From the NCBI GenBank assembly GCA_022376465.1, contig JACDTU010000015.1:186001-250000 (forward strand): a stretch of 64,000 nucleotides of DNA. Reading direction: 5' to 3'. Positions 42,435 through 51,505 of the stretch are shown here, piece by piece. The first letter of the stretch is position 1; every line of letters starts with the position of its first letter. Position numbers and translations under genes: made by a program. Source of the stretch: Cubamyces lactineus. Its lineage: Eukaryota > Basidiomycota > Agaricomycetes > Polyporales > Polyporaceae. Under the pieces are notes generated by a model. It saw only the letters and a list, made by a program, of their open reading frames with translations. It made no database searches and was not told the DNA's origin.

Positions 42435-42627
42435 GATGATGTTATGATGTTTGTCAGTATCCCTAGTCAACGCGGAGGAGATGGCAGCTTGAGCGGAGAG
42501 CGAGCGGGGAGGAGAAAGTTGAAAGCGTGAGTAGAGGATCAGCTCGCGACTGTATTTGGAGGGACTACAATAGCGGCCGCCCTGGCCAACGGAATCCAGG
42601 AGCTTGTTATTGTATTTACAGACAATA
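42435..42627. promoter_or_regulatory. X3 side of the split X3/Y3 promoter
   Basis: The 193 bp remaining between X3 and the Gypsy-2 LTR. The other half lies at 58125-58562 next to Y3. Joined with one TSD removed they give about 626 bp, matching the other two pairs. Confidence 0.6.
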
Positions 42628-42882
42628 TGATACGGCTTCGTCGGGTAAACGCCGGGGTGTCTAGCGGGACGGGAAAAATACCAACTCGAAGCTGGGGAGT
42701 CCAGCTTCGAGTCGGGGTCTTTTATACGGTTCTGCGTAGGGTACATGTGCAGTAGTCGTGTCCTAGTCTATGAGATGTGTGCGCGGTCAGCGTGTGCGCG
42801 GGTACGGGGATGGCTTAACGATATCTAGCCGAGGCGCGCGCCCGATGGGCGTGTAACGTAGGCGCGCTCGGTGTTCATTACA
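42628..42882 (-). repeat. Gypsy-2 3' LTR (255 bp)
   Basis: Begins TGATACGGCT and ends TTCATTACA on the plus strand. It contains the TATA box (TATAAAAG on minus) and the hairpin described for the 5' LTR. Confidence 0.93.
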
Positions 42883-42893
42883 TCACCCTCTCT

Positions 42894-43207
42894 TCAACCT
42901 TCGCGTCCTCGCGATTCGACTTCCGGGACTGGAGGCGGGGCGCGAGCGGGGAGCCGTATGAAAGGCATTCGGGGTGCGTCCGGGAATCGCGCATGGAACC
43001 GCGCGATGTGTGGGGCTAGTTCTGGAGTGCGCGCCTCCCAGGTGGACTCCGCGCGTGCGCGATTCTTCCACTTAACGTAGTAGAGTACGGTACCGGATAC
43101 AAACTTGGAGTCGAGTATTTCCTCGGGCTCGAGGGTCGGTGCAACGAGGTTGGGGATCGGGAGATCCTGTACCTGATTGGCGAAACTGGGTGCGTGAGCG
43201 GGAGATA
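42894..43207 (-). pseudogene. Gypsy-2 Pol chromodomain, cut off by MITE
   Basis: The C-terminal piece of Pol: a Pro-rich linker, then a chromodomain (PEEILDSKFVSGTVLYYVKW, then RARAESTWEAR) and a short tail with stop at 42894. It is in phase with the main pol frame only if the MITE at 43208-43661 and one TA are removed. Confidence 0.88.
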
Positions 43208-43661
43208 CAGTCGACACCCTCTTAACCCATACTTCTCGGCAGGGCTCCAGAGCTCCCTCGTCTGCACAATTTCGCCCAGAAAGTATACCAGTGGATGCGC
43301 TTACATCAAGGCTATATAGCCATCCACATCCGAGAAGGAAAAGTGGCTTCAGTCCTCAGCGATTTGCGGATCTGTGTGCTAAGCGAGGTATGGGTTAAGA
43401 GGCACTACGGGCATATACGTATCTTCAGGGTATGACAAATCAAGGACGAAGTGACTTGCTTGGATACCTCGTCGGACATTTGTCAGGAAAGTAACGCCAA
43501 GTTTAACTTGTACAAAGCTTATTGCCGACCTCCTCGAGCCTCTTCAGCGATTTGGCAGGGCTTTTCCCTTTGTTCGGTAAAAGGTATCCAACAACCTCCG
43601 TTCTGCAGCTGTTTGTCCTGGGTGCACGATCGAGTGATGCCCGTCGTGAGGGTGTCGACTG
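43208..43661. mobile_element. 454-bp MITE with TA target duplication
   Basis: Terminal inverted repeats CAGTCGACACCCTC (14 bp, perfect), flanked by TA on both sides (43206-43207, 43662-43663). No coding capacity. TA duplication and CAGT termini point to a Tc1/mariner-type non-autonomous element. It entered the pol of Gypsy-2, so it moved after that insertion. Confidence 0.88.
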
Positions 43662-46600
43662 TAGTAGGATTTCGTTGAATACGGGGTGGATGCGACGCCA
43701 TTTCGCGGGGAGATCTAGGCGATAGGCGCTTAGCCCTACTTTGCCGAGTATTCTGAATGGTCCGTAACGCCGGTCTTCGAACTTCTTGGTAGGACGCTCG
43801 GTTCGTATGTTGTAAGCCTCTAAGTAGACCCAATCCCCATCCTGGTAATCACGCGCGTCGCCGCGTTTGCGGTCGTAGTGGCGCTTCATGGCTTCCTGCG
43901 TGATTGTGATCGCGGCGGTGGCCTCCTCCTGGATGTCCTTCATACGCGCTACGAATTGCATCACCGACTCGGTTTTGACCGGACCTGGGACCTCTACTCC
44001 CGTGTACGGGTGGCGTCCGTGCGTCATATAGAACGGGGAGAATCCCGTGGTCGAGTGTTCCCTTATGCGGTACGAGTAAGCTGCGAGCGGGAGCCAAGCC
44101 ACCCAGTCCGATTGCCGGTAATTGACGAAGATTCGTAGGTAGTTCTCGATTTCCTGATTCAGGCGTTCCGTCTGGCCGTCCGTCTGCGGGTGATACGCGG
44201 TGCTGAGGTTCCGTTCTATGCCGAGTTTCCGGTACAGGTCCGCTGTGAGCTGCGCCTCGAACTGTTGTCCGCGATCTGATGTAATCCGTTTTGGGAGACC
44301 GTGTACCGCTACGACATGTCGTATGAGCAAGTTAGCGAACCCCTCCGCTGTGAGGCTTTTCGAGCACGCTATCGGGATGTAGTCCTTTGATTTCATGCAG
44401 CATACCATGAGAATCGCGTTGTGGCCTTGGCATTCGGGTAGGTCCGTGATCAGATCCACTGAGATGAATTCCCAATTCCAGGCTGCGATCGGGTTCGGGT
44501 GGAGTGGTGCTGCTCGTGGCCGGTGGTCTATCTTGGTTCGCTGACATACCGCGCACCCTTTGACGTACGCCTGCACGTCCCGTCGGATGGACGGCCACCA
44601 ATACGACCTTTGCACTAGCTCCTGCGTTTTGGCTCGTCCCGGGTGTCCTGCAGCAATTGAGTCGTGATGCGACGCGATAATACGTCCTCGAAGTTCCCTG
44701 TCCTGCGGCACTACTATTCTCCCCCCTCTCCAGATCAGGCCGTCCTCGGCCTCCCGATACTCCGGGTCCTTCGCTGCCAAGCGGTTCCGGACCGAGTTTT
44801 CCACCCTTCCCTTCGCGTTCCTGATCCCTTCCATCAGCCGATCTGTCCCTTCCACTAGTACCCGAAACCATTCCTTTTTCAGGACTACTACTTCCTCTCC
44901 CTCGGTCTCCCCCTTCTCGTGATCCACTCTTCGGGATAGCGCATCGGCTTTGCCCATGGTGGTGCCCGGGCGATGGATTAGGGTAAAGTCGTAGTTTTCT
45001 AGTTCTACTACCCATCGTGCCTGTCTGGGGTTTAGGCGTTGCGGTTGGCGGAAATACGTTAGATTTTTGTGATCAGAGTGTATTTCAAAAGTGTGCTTTG
45101 CCCCGATCAGGAAATGACGCCATTCGTCAAGCGACGTCACTACGGCCAGTAGCTCCCGATCCCAAATCTGGTAGTTGCGCTCTGCCGGCGTCAGTGCCTT
45201 GGAGAGGTACGCGATCGTCCTCCACTTCCCGTTTTGCTTCTGCGCTAGTTCCGCTCCTACGGCGAAGTTGGACGCGTCACATTGTACGCGGAACGGGTCC
45301 TCCTCATTGGGTATTGTCAAGACCGGCGCGTGTGTGATTGCCGCTTTGAGCCCCTCAAACGCGTCCTGCTGTTCGCTCGTCCATGTCCATTCACTCTGAC
45401 CGGTCAGCTTGTGGAGCGGTGCCGCGATGCGTGCGAAGCCTGCGACGAACCGCCGGTAGAAGTTTGCAAAGCCTAAAAAGGACTGGACGTCCTTTTTGTT
45501 TGCCGGTTGTGGCCAGTCCGTAACCCCTGCCACCTTCGCCGGGTCCATCTTCACGATTCCCGCACCAATGATGTGCCCCAGGTACTCTGTCTCGCCGGTC
45601 TCGAATTCGCACTTTTCGGGTTTGCACGTGAGCTTGTGTTCCCGAAGCACGCCCAACACCTGTCGAACGATCTGTCGATGTTCCTCGCATGTTTCCGTGA
45701 AGATCAAGATATCGTCGAGATAGACGATCACCTTCCCGCGTAGAATTAGATCTCGGAATATGTCGTTCATCATCAGTTGAAACGTGGCCGGGCTGTTGCA
45801 GAGTCCGAAGAACATGACTAGGGGTTCGAAAAGCCCTCGATTCGTGAGGAAGGCTGCTTTCTCTTCGTCTCCCTGCCGCATGCGAATGTTGTTGTAGCCC
45901 CATCGAATGTCCATCTTGGTGTAGTAGCGTGCTCCCTTCAACCGATCCAGTAGTTCGGAGATCAGCGGCAACGGATACTTGTTTTTCTTTGTCATCGCGT
46001 TTAGCCGTCGGTAGTCCTGGACCGGCCGAAGCTTGCCGTCCTTCTTTTTGACGAAGAAGAACGGTGCTCCCCACGGCGACTTCGACGGTCGTATCCGCCC
46101 TGTGCGTAGGTTCTCCTCCAAGAATTCATCCAGTGCTGCCTGTTGCTCTCGGTTCATGGGGTATAGCTTGCCACTGTAGGGTTGGGCGTCAGGGGTAAGC
46201 TCGATGACGTGATCGTAGGGCCGGTGTTCCGGGAGCTTGTCAAAAGCGGATTCGGAGAAGACGTCCCCGAAGTCCCGGTAGAACTCAGGCACCAGTTCCT
46301 CGAATGTCCTTCCAGATCGGTCCTGATGTTGCTCAATCGCGATCTCCGTGGCTATGGTGCTCCGCGCTCGGAGTTGTACGTTCCGGAGGTGTTCTGCGCG
46401 ACGTTGCAAATACGTCCGGGTCTGCAGCGCAAATAGCCTCTCCCCCTCTTCTAGCACGTGTTCGCACGCTTCGGGGCACCGCGAAAATTCAATGGTTTTC
46501 GACTGCCAGTCGATGCGCGGGTTGTGGTGTCTGACCCACTCGTGCCCCAGGAACACATCAGCCTTCCCGAGGTTGGTGATCAAGAACTGCATGTGTTCCC

Positions 46601-47177
46601 TGTGGTTGCCGATCTGCACGGCTACCTCCGCCTGTTGTGTGATCCGTCCTCCCGCATTCACGGTACCATCAGCATTGTACACCTCGATCGGGTTTTCTAG
46701 GGTCTGCAAGTCGATCGCATGGCGTACTGCGAAGTCCCGATGCATGCACGAGGCTGTGCTGCCCGTATCTAAAAGTGCGATCGCGTCAATGCTCCTCTCC
46801 GCCTCTGGTATGTGTATCGTAAGAGCCACGTCCATTTGCCTATGTGTACCTCTACCTCTAACTAGTGTAAACCTCTTAGGAATGTCTGTATCTACTGTAA
46901 TTACGTTAGGAGTTTTCATACTCGCCGCACTCGAGATTGTATCTGCTGTTTTTATGATTCTTCGGGGTAGTTTCCGTTGTTTTTCGTTTTTAAGGGTATT
47001 TCGGGGTTTATTAAATATGGATGTTGCTTCTTTCGCGAGCTCACGCAATTGCATGGTACGTACATGGGGAGCCGAATCGTAAATACTAAAAGTCCATTCC
47101 GAGTCATTGGCCATGGGTTCCTCTACATCGAGGCACGCGTATCTATTGTAGTCAGGCGCCGATCGTGATGCGGTCAC
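43503..47177 (-). CDS. Gypsy-2 Pol, truncated by MITE
   Basis: Protease (ALLDTGSTASCMHRDF), RT (FFGLCNSPATFQ, VYLDDILIFT), RNase H (QCDASNFAVGAEL, IWDRELLAVV), integrase zinc domain (HHDSIAAGHPG...CAVCQRTK), core D in VDLITDLP, D in TSDRGQQF and E in QTDGQTERLNQEIE. Genuine sequence ends about 43664 (NEILL); the last 54 codons are read from the MITE and end in a premature stop at 43503. Read in the -1 frame after gag; no ATG at the junction. Confidence 0.92.
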   Translation of the reverse strand: MTASRSAPDYNRYACLDVEEPMANDSEWTFSIYDSAPHVRTMQLRELAKEATSIFNKPRNTLKNEKQRKLPRRIIKTADTISSAASMKTPNVITVDTDIPKRFTLVRGRGTHRQMDVALTIHIPEAERSIDAIALLDTGSTASCMHRDFAVRHAIDLQTLENPIEVYNADGTVNAGGRITQQAEVAVQIGNHREHMQFLITNLGKADVFLGHEWVRHHNPRIDWQSKTIEFSRCPEACEHVLEEGERLFALQTRTYLQRRAEHLRNVQLRARSTIATEIAIEQHQDRSGRTFEELVPEFYRDFGDVFSESAFDKLPEHRPYDHVIELTPDAQPYSGKLYPMNREQQAALDEFLEENLRTGRIRPSKSPWGAPFFFVKKKDGKLRPVQDYRRLNAMTKKNKYPLPLISELLDRLKGARYYTKMDIRWGYNNIRMRQGDEEKAAFLTNRGLFEPLVMFFGLCNSPATFQLMMNDIFRDLILRGKVIVYLDDILIFTETCEEHRQIVRQVLGVLREHKLTCKPEKCEFETGETEYLGHIIGAGIVKMDPAKVAGVTDWPQPANKKDVQSFLGFANFYRRFVAGFARIAAPLHKLTGQSEWTWTSEQQDAFEGLKAAITHAPVLTIPNEEDPFRVQCDASNFAVGAELAQKQNGKWRTIAYLSKALTPAERNYQIWDRELLAVVTSLDEWRHFLIGAKHTFEIHSDHKNLTYFRQPQRLNPRQARWVVELENYDFTLIHRPGTTMGKADALSRRVDHEKGETEGEEVVVLKKEWFRVLVEGTDRLMEGIRNAKGRVENSVRNRLAAKDPEYREAEDGLIWRGGRIVVPQDRELRGRIIASHHDSIAAGHPGRAKTQELVQRSYWWPSIRRDVQAYVKGCAVCQRTKIDHRPRAAPLHPNPIAAWNWEFISVDLITDLPECQGHNAILMVCCMKSKDYIPIACSKSLTAEGFANLLIRHVVAVHGLPKRITSDRGQQFEAQLTADLYRKLGIERNLSTAYHPQTDGQTERLNQEIENYLRIFVNYRQSDWVAWLPLAAYSYRIREHSTTGFSPFYMTHGRHPYTGVEVPGPVKTESVMQFVARMKDIQEEATAAITITQEAMKRHYDRKRGDARDYQDGDWVYLEAYNIRTERPTKKFEDRRYGPFRILGKVGLSAYRLDLPAKWRRIHPVFNEILLQSTPSRRASLDRAPRTNSCRTEVVGYLLPNKGKSPAKSLKRLEEVGNKLCTS

Positions 47178-48190
47178 GCCGGGCCTTGTCCAAAACCCGC
47201 CTTTTTGAACTCCTCAGGCTCTTCCGTCGCCCACGCTCGTACCAGTTGTGTGAGTTCTTCCGCGTTCAGTCCTCGGAAACGCTGAGGTTGCGCGGCCCCC
47301 CCTGTCGCTAGTCCGTTCGAGGTAGTAGGGGGGCGAAAGGCTTGTGGAGGTCGGTGCCACCCGTTCGTGCAGCCGACATTCGGCTGTGTTCTTCTTCCTC
47401 CGCACCTCCAACAGGTGCCTACCCGAGTCCTATCGATCTCCATCGGCTGCCCCATCCCTCCGTATGTCACTCCGGTGCCGTCCGCTCGGGCCGTCGTAGT
47501 CGTGGGCTGATTAGCGGATGCGCTTGACGACGCACCGGCAGGGATCCGTTGGTTCGGATGGGTCGTCGTCTTGTGCGTCTGGGGGGCGTGGTTCCGTCGG
47601 TTCTGGATCAGGGACTGTTCCCGCATGTAGTTGTCGTCTAGTTGCTCCACGGCCTTCTTCCATTGGTCGTACGTTTGCGGCATGTTCAGCTGGTTGTGAA
47701 TGGCTTGTCGGAAGTGATCACAGGTTGCGTTCTTCACAAATTCGAGTGCCATTCGATCGGTCTTCTCCATGTTGGCCATCCACAACAGCTTCTCCAGTTC
47801 GACAAAGTATTCGGCCGCTTGACCGGGCTTCTGCCGAAGCTCGTTCATCCGAAGAAGTGCCGCGTGTTCGCCTACGCGGTCCGTGTAAACGGCATCGAGG
47901 TCCGCCCATACCTCCGCCAGTGTTCGTCCCCACTCTCTATCGTCTCCATCGAAGTGCTGGTCCGAGTACGCGTTGACCCACTCGTTGATGCCGGGTCCTC
48001 GTATGTAGCTCATGAGTGTAGAAATGAGGTCGTCTTCCGCGGTCTGGCGAAAGGTGGCTAGGTAGCGCTCCATCTGACTTTTCCACGTTCGGTAGGTGGT
48101 GCGGTCGCCGGTGAATGGGTCCGGCTCGCGTAGGCGGAGGCGCTGAGGGCGCATTTCCGGGGTTCGAGGCGTTGGCGGGGTTACGTTTTG
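47174..48190 (-). pseudogene. Gypsy-2 Gag, 3' part
   Basis: Continues from 57091 on the other side of Gypsy-3. It has a capsid region (DPFTGDRTTYRTWKSQMERY, WKKAVEQLDDNYMRE) and a degenerate knuckle (CWRCGGRRTQPNVGC with a later His). It ends KAGFGQGPA-stop; the slippery heptamer lies 15-21 nt before the stop. Confidence 0.88.
47192..47198 (-). promoter_or_regulatory. -1 frameshift site GGGTTTT, Gypsy-2
   Basis: In gag frame GCG GGT TTT GGA; slipping one base back gives GGG TTT TGG and enters pol without a stop. The same heptamer, in the same reading phase, occurs in Gypsy-1 and Gypsy-3. Confidence 0.75.
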
Positions 48191-48732
48191 TGTTACAAAT
48201 GTACGATAGGCGTCTTACGAACTGTACGATTTGGTATGGTCTCTACTTCCGTCTCTGTACTATACGAATATGGCGGACTCTAGGATTCTAGCTACGGTTC
48301 TTAAAGACAGGAATGGTCTCGTATTATCTAGGACTCTCTAGGACTTTCTATGCACAGTTACTGCTGCACAGTGCACAGTTACTTCCGCGCAGTGCACAGG
48401 CGCTTCTGCACAGTCCACAGCAGCACTGCCACAGTGTTACTAGGTTCGACTAGCGCTGACTACTACGCACCAGAAAGTCCATGTACACGCTAGAACATTC
48501 CGTCTACAGGCCTGCATACATGTATATAAGAGGCGACGCCATAGAGCGACCCTCAGCTTTCAGTCTCTTCGCGAAATACGACTTTGGTTGCTCGTTAACT
48601 CGCTTTCAACTGCAAATACTACTACGCGCTTATCTTCGACAAGCTAGGGCTAGTAGCTGAATAGATACAAGCTCTCTATTCATTGACGTCTTAAGGCTTG
48701 ATAGTTTAAGAGTCACGCTCGAAAGCGTAACA
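48191..48732 (+). repeat. Gypsy-3 5' LTR (542 bp)
   Basis: TGTTAC...GTAACA termini. TATATAAG at 48533-48540. A CACAGT-rich block (48352-48450) with several GCACAGTT/GCACAGTG units lies in U3 and may be a transcription-factor cluster. Confidence 0.95.
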
Positions 48733-48746
48733 TTAGACTGAAAGCT
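48733..48746 (+). other. Gypsy-3 self-complementary primer-binding site
   Basis: TT plus AGACTGAAAGCT directly after the LTR. The 12-mer is the exact complement of AGCTTTCAGTCT at 48555-48566, 22 nt after the start of the TATA box. No tRNA match evident. Confidence 0.8.
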
Positions 48747-48758
48747 TTAACCCTCCAC

Positions 48759-49634
48759 TTGTTAAAAGTGCAGAGGCCTACGTCGGAAGACAACGACTAC
48801 GAAACGCATCAGAACCCTCTCTTGCTCGTAACGTACAGAGAGACGATAGTCAATACGGAGGGAACTACACAACCCCCATTGCGACAATCACCCGGGGTAC
48901 TAGACGGAAGGAACAAAACACTGCCGAGGCTACCACCACTCGCGATCCCGGAGAATATAGTTGCTCTCCCAAGTTCGCCAAGAGGATCCCCATTCCCCTT
49001 GATAAGAGGTTTTAGCTCGACAATCCCTTACGTAGAAAGTACCGGTTCAATATCGTCGGGTCAGAGCACTCGAGTATCGGACCACGAACCCGCGTTTCAG
49101 AGAACACAAGAGTGGAGAGAATATAGGAATTCTCTGGCCATTCAGGCGGAATCAGGAGTAGCAATAGGCGTACCCATTCCAACCCGAGCGAGTCCAGGAA
49201 CGGATAGTTCGGATCGATCGACTCCAGAAACTAGTGTTGAAGAAGCATCCTCAACGGCAGGGATATTCTATCGGAGAACACAGCTTCCGGTGCACGCGAT
49301 CGATACACTTCGAGTTATAGCAGATAACTTGGAAGTACTAGGACAGGAAGACTTCACGAGGAGATATCACGCGACTCTCGAACGAGCCCATCGATACATA
49401 ACTCAGGTCATCCAGACACTCGAATTTATTCCAAGACAAGCTGTTACGCCTCCAACGAGGGTACGGAACTTTGCGGGATATCTTCAGAACCAGATTGACT
49501 ACCTGCGAGCAAAGATCCTCAATCCGGAGAACTACGCAGATATAGACCTCGAAGAAAATCTTAGGAAATTTCGTAGTTGCCTCCGAGCTAGGGAACTACA
49601 TCAGGCTTTCCTACGACAAGCACAACGTGTATGA
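48759..49634 (+). CDS. Gypsy-3 pre-gag frame (about 291 codons, no ATG)
   Basis: A long frame between the LTR and gag containing no ATG at all; nominal start TTG at 48759, but the true start is unknown (the frame is open from about 48694). N-terminal two thirds are Pro/Ser/Thr-rich; residues about 170-290 look helical (RYHATLERAHRYITQVIQTL, LRAKILNPENYADIDLEEN). Its TGA overlaps the gag start as ATGA (49631-49634), an arrangement used for termination-reinitiation. No domain recognised. Confidence 0.55.
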   Translation: MLKVQRPTSEDNDYETHQNPLLLVTYRETIVNTEGTTQPPLRQSPGVLDGRNKTLPRLPPLAIPENIVALPSSPRGSPFPLIRGFSSTIPYVESTGSISSGQSTRVSDHEPAFQRTQEWREYRNSLAIQAESGVAIGVPIPTRASPGTDSSDRSTPETSVEEASSTAGIFYRRTQLPVHAIDTLRVIADNLEVLGQEDFTRRYHATLERAHRYITQVIQTLEFIPRQAVTPPTRVRNFAGYLQNQIDYLRAKILNPENYADIDLEENLRKFRSCLRARELHQAFLRQAQRV

Positions 49635-51505
49635 GTTCAGCTGAACCATATAGTTGTTCAAGGTTATATCATCTCTACAACTCCGACAAAGCTCGGGACG
49701 TATACTATCGAGAAAGCGTAGACAAGTGGAATTTTTGCACCAACGAAAGGTGTCCACTTCGGTACAACACTAAGGAGGTTCCAAACGTCAAGCACGCATC
49801 GGCTTTAATCCTAACACACTCTTCACAAGAGCGGGATATTACTAACACCCACGGACGACAACCCGCGTTAGTCAAGAAGCCACTACTTGCTGGAAAAGCT
49901 ACTGGTCGGATTAATAGTCCGAGAGTTGTGTCAGGATCGTTTCCGACTTCAAGAGTAGGAACCCCGAAACCTCAAGAATCCGAATCACCTAAGGAATCAG
50001 GTCCATCCTTCAAGGAGAAAGGAAAGGAGACCGAACCGCCTAAGGTAGAGGACTCGGACAAGGAGGACGAGACTTTTCGGACGACGGTCGAAGCACCTGA
50101 ACCGAAAATCGAAGAAACTATTCGGATTAAGGTCGTAGTACCTGCACCGAAAACAGAAGACACTCGGGTCGAGGCAGAAACACCTGAACCGAGAGAAGAG
50201 CATATTCAGACAGAGGTCGAGGAGACTAAATCTGAATTGGAGTATACTGGTCGCAGCGCAACCCCAGAATTTGTACGAAAATCAGTACCATCGTACATGT
50301 CGGGAACAGCGACAGGAGAGTCCATTTCTGGAGCCCATAGATATGCGTTCACTCCGCAAGGGCAAGGCTCAGAAGGAGAAAGATACGGGTCTTTATCAAG
50401 TGGACCAGCCCCTCGGGCAACGGCAATTTCTGGAGGAGTTATCAATCCTTCTGGAGGTGGAGGAGGAGGCGGACCAGGTAGGCCCGGAGGTCGGCCTGAC
50501 CCTGAGCCTTCAGATCCCTACTCCCCAGGAGGAGGACCACCAGGACCAGACCCAGACCCGGAACCGCAAGAAGCTCCAGGAAATGCGCCGCAAGGACACG
50601 GAAAGGGCAAGATCAAGGACCCTGAGGTCTTCAACGGAGACCGAGACAAAACCAGGTCCTTCCTCAATCAACTGTTCCTGTTGTTCACGGCGCGACCCCA
50701 CGACTTCGTTAATGATTACACGAAGGTGGCGACGGCCCTATCCTTCATGGAAGGGGACAATATAAACTACTGGAAGGACATCACAATTCAGCGAGCTGAA
50801 GAGGAAATTAGACCGGGAGTATATCGAGGATTTGACTCTTGGCCGGTCTTCAAGAGGAATTTCCTACTCGCCTTTGCCCCAGTAGACGAGGTGGACGATT
50901 CTATGGTTAATCTCACGACGATACAGCTCAAGGACTACTCTTCAGTCGATGAGTTCAATGCGAGGTTCATGGATCTAGCTCTCAAGGGAAAAATTCTGGA
51001 CCCAGCAGCGCAACTGGCCCTGTACAGGAATGCGCTTCCAGAATATTTACTGAAGAAGATATCCATGTCGTACCCTCCGCCGACGACCATTGAAGAGTGG
51101 ATGACTAGGACTAAGGAGATCGACCATAGCTATCACCTTACGGAAAAGATTTTGGCTAATCGCAGAGGACGCAAGGCCAAAACCGCGAAGACTAGGAAGA
51201 ACGTCAAGATGGTTAATATCGAGGACGACTCGCTCGATATTAACAAGCTCTCTGTCAAGGAGAGACAGGAGCTGCAAGACAAGGGACTATGTTTCCGGTG
51301 CAGGAAGCCGGGACATATTTCCAGAGACTGTCCTTCTAAACCTAAGAAGCCCGGCAAACCTGTTAGTCGGAAGATACGACAGGTTACCGACGAGGACTTA
51401 GAGGACGAGTCTGAGGAAATCTCAGACGAAGAGGATGACGAGGACGAAGAGGACAATGTTTCTATTAACGCACTCAGGGCTACAGATTTCGAGACGGGTT
51501 TTTAG
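49631..51505 (+). CDS. Gypsy-3 Gag (624 aa)
   Basis: ATG start at 49631. N-terminal 260 residues are unusual: a Cys-containing patch, then acidic repeats of the type EAPEPKIEETIRI / VVPAPKTEDTRV / ETPEPREEHIQT. Gly/Pro linker (GGGGGGPGRPGG), then the retrotransposon gag domain (PEVFNGDRDKTRSFLNQL ... ALSFMEGDNINYW), zinc knuckle CFRCRKPGHISRDC and an acidic C-terminus. Ends ETGF-TAG on the slippery site. Larger than most chromovirus Gags. Confidence 0.93.
   Translation: MSSAEPYSCSRLYHLYNSDKARDVYYRESVDKWNFCTNERCPLRYNTKEVPNVKHASALILTHSSQERDITNTHGRQPALVKKPLLAGKATGRINSPRVVSGSFPTSRVGTPKPQESESPKESGPSFKEKGKETEPPKVEDSDKEDETFRTTVEAPEPKIEETIRIKVVVPAPKTEDTRVEAETPEPREEHIQTEVEETKSELEYTGRSATPEFVRKSVPSYMSGTATGESISGAHRYAFTPQGQGSEGERYGSLSSGPAPRATAISGGVINPSGGGGGGGPGRPGGRPDPEPSDPYSPGGGPPGPDPDPEPQEAPGNAPQGHGKGKIKDPEVFNGDRDKTRSFLNQLFLLFTARPHDFVNDYTKVATALSFMEGDNINYWKDITIQRAEEEIRPGVYRGFDSWPVFKRNFLLAFAPVDEVDDSMVNLTTIQLKDYSSVDEFNARFMDLALKGKILDPAAQLALYRNALPEYLLKKISMSYPPPTTIEEWMTRTKEIDHSYHLTEKILANRRGRKAKTAKTRKNVKMVNIEDDSLDINKLSVKERQELQDKGLCFRCRKPGHISRDCPSKPKKPGKPVSRKIRQVTDEDLEDESEEISDEEDDEDEEDNVSINALRATDFETGF
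51496..51502 (+). promoter_or_regulatory. -1 frameshift site GGGTTTT, Gypsy-3
   Basis: Gag frame ACG GGT TTT TAG; the heptamer ends one base before the stop codon. The -1 frame runs open into pol from here. Confidence 0.8.

Noticed and set aside
44332..46074. 227-codon frames overlapping Gypsy-2 pol
   Set aside because: Other-frame shadows of RT, RNase H and integrase.
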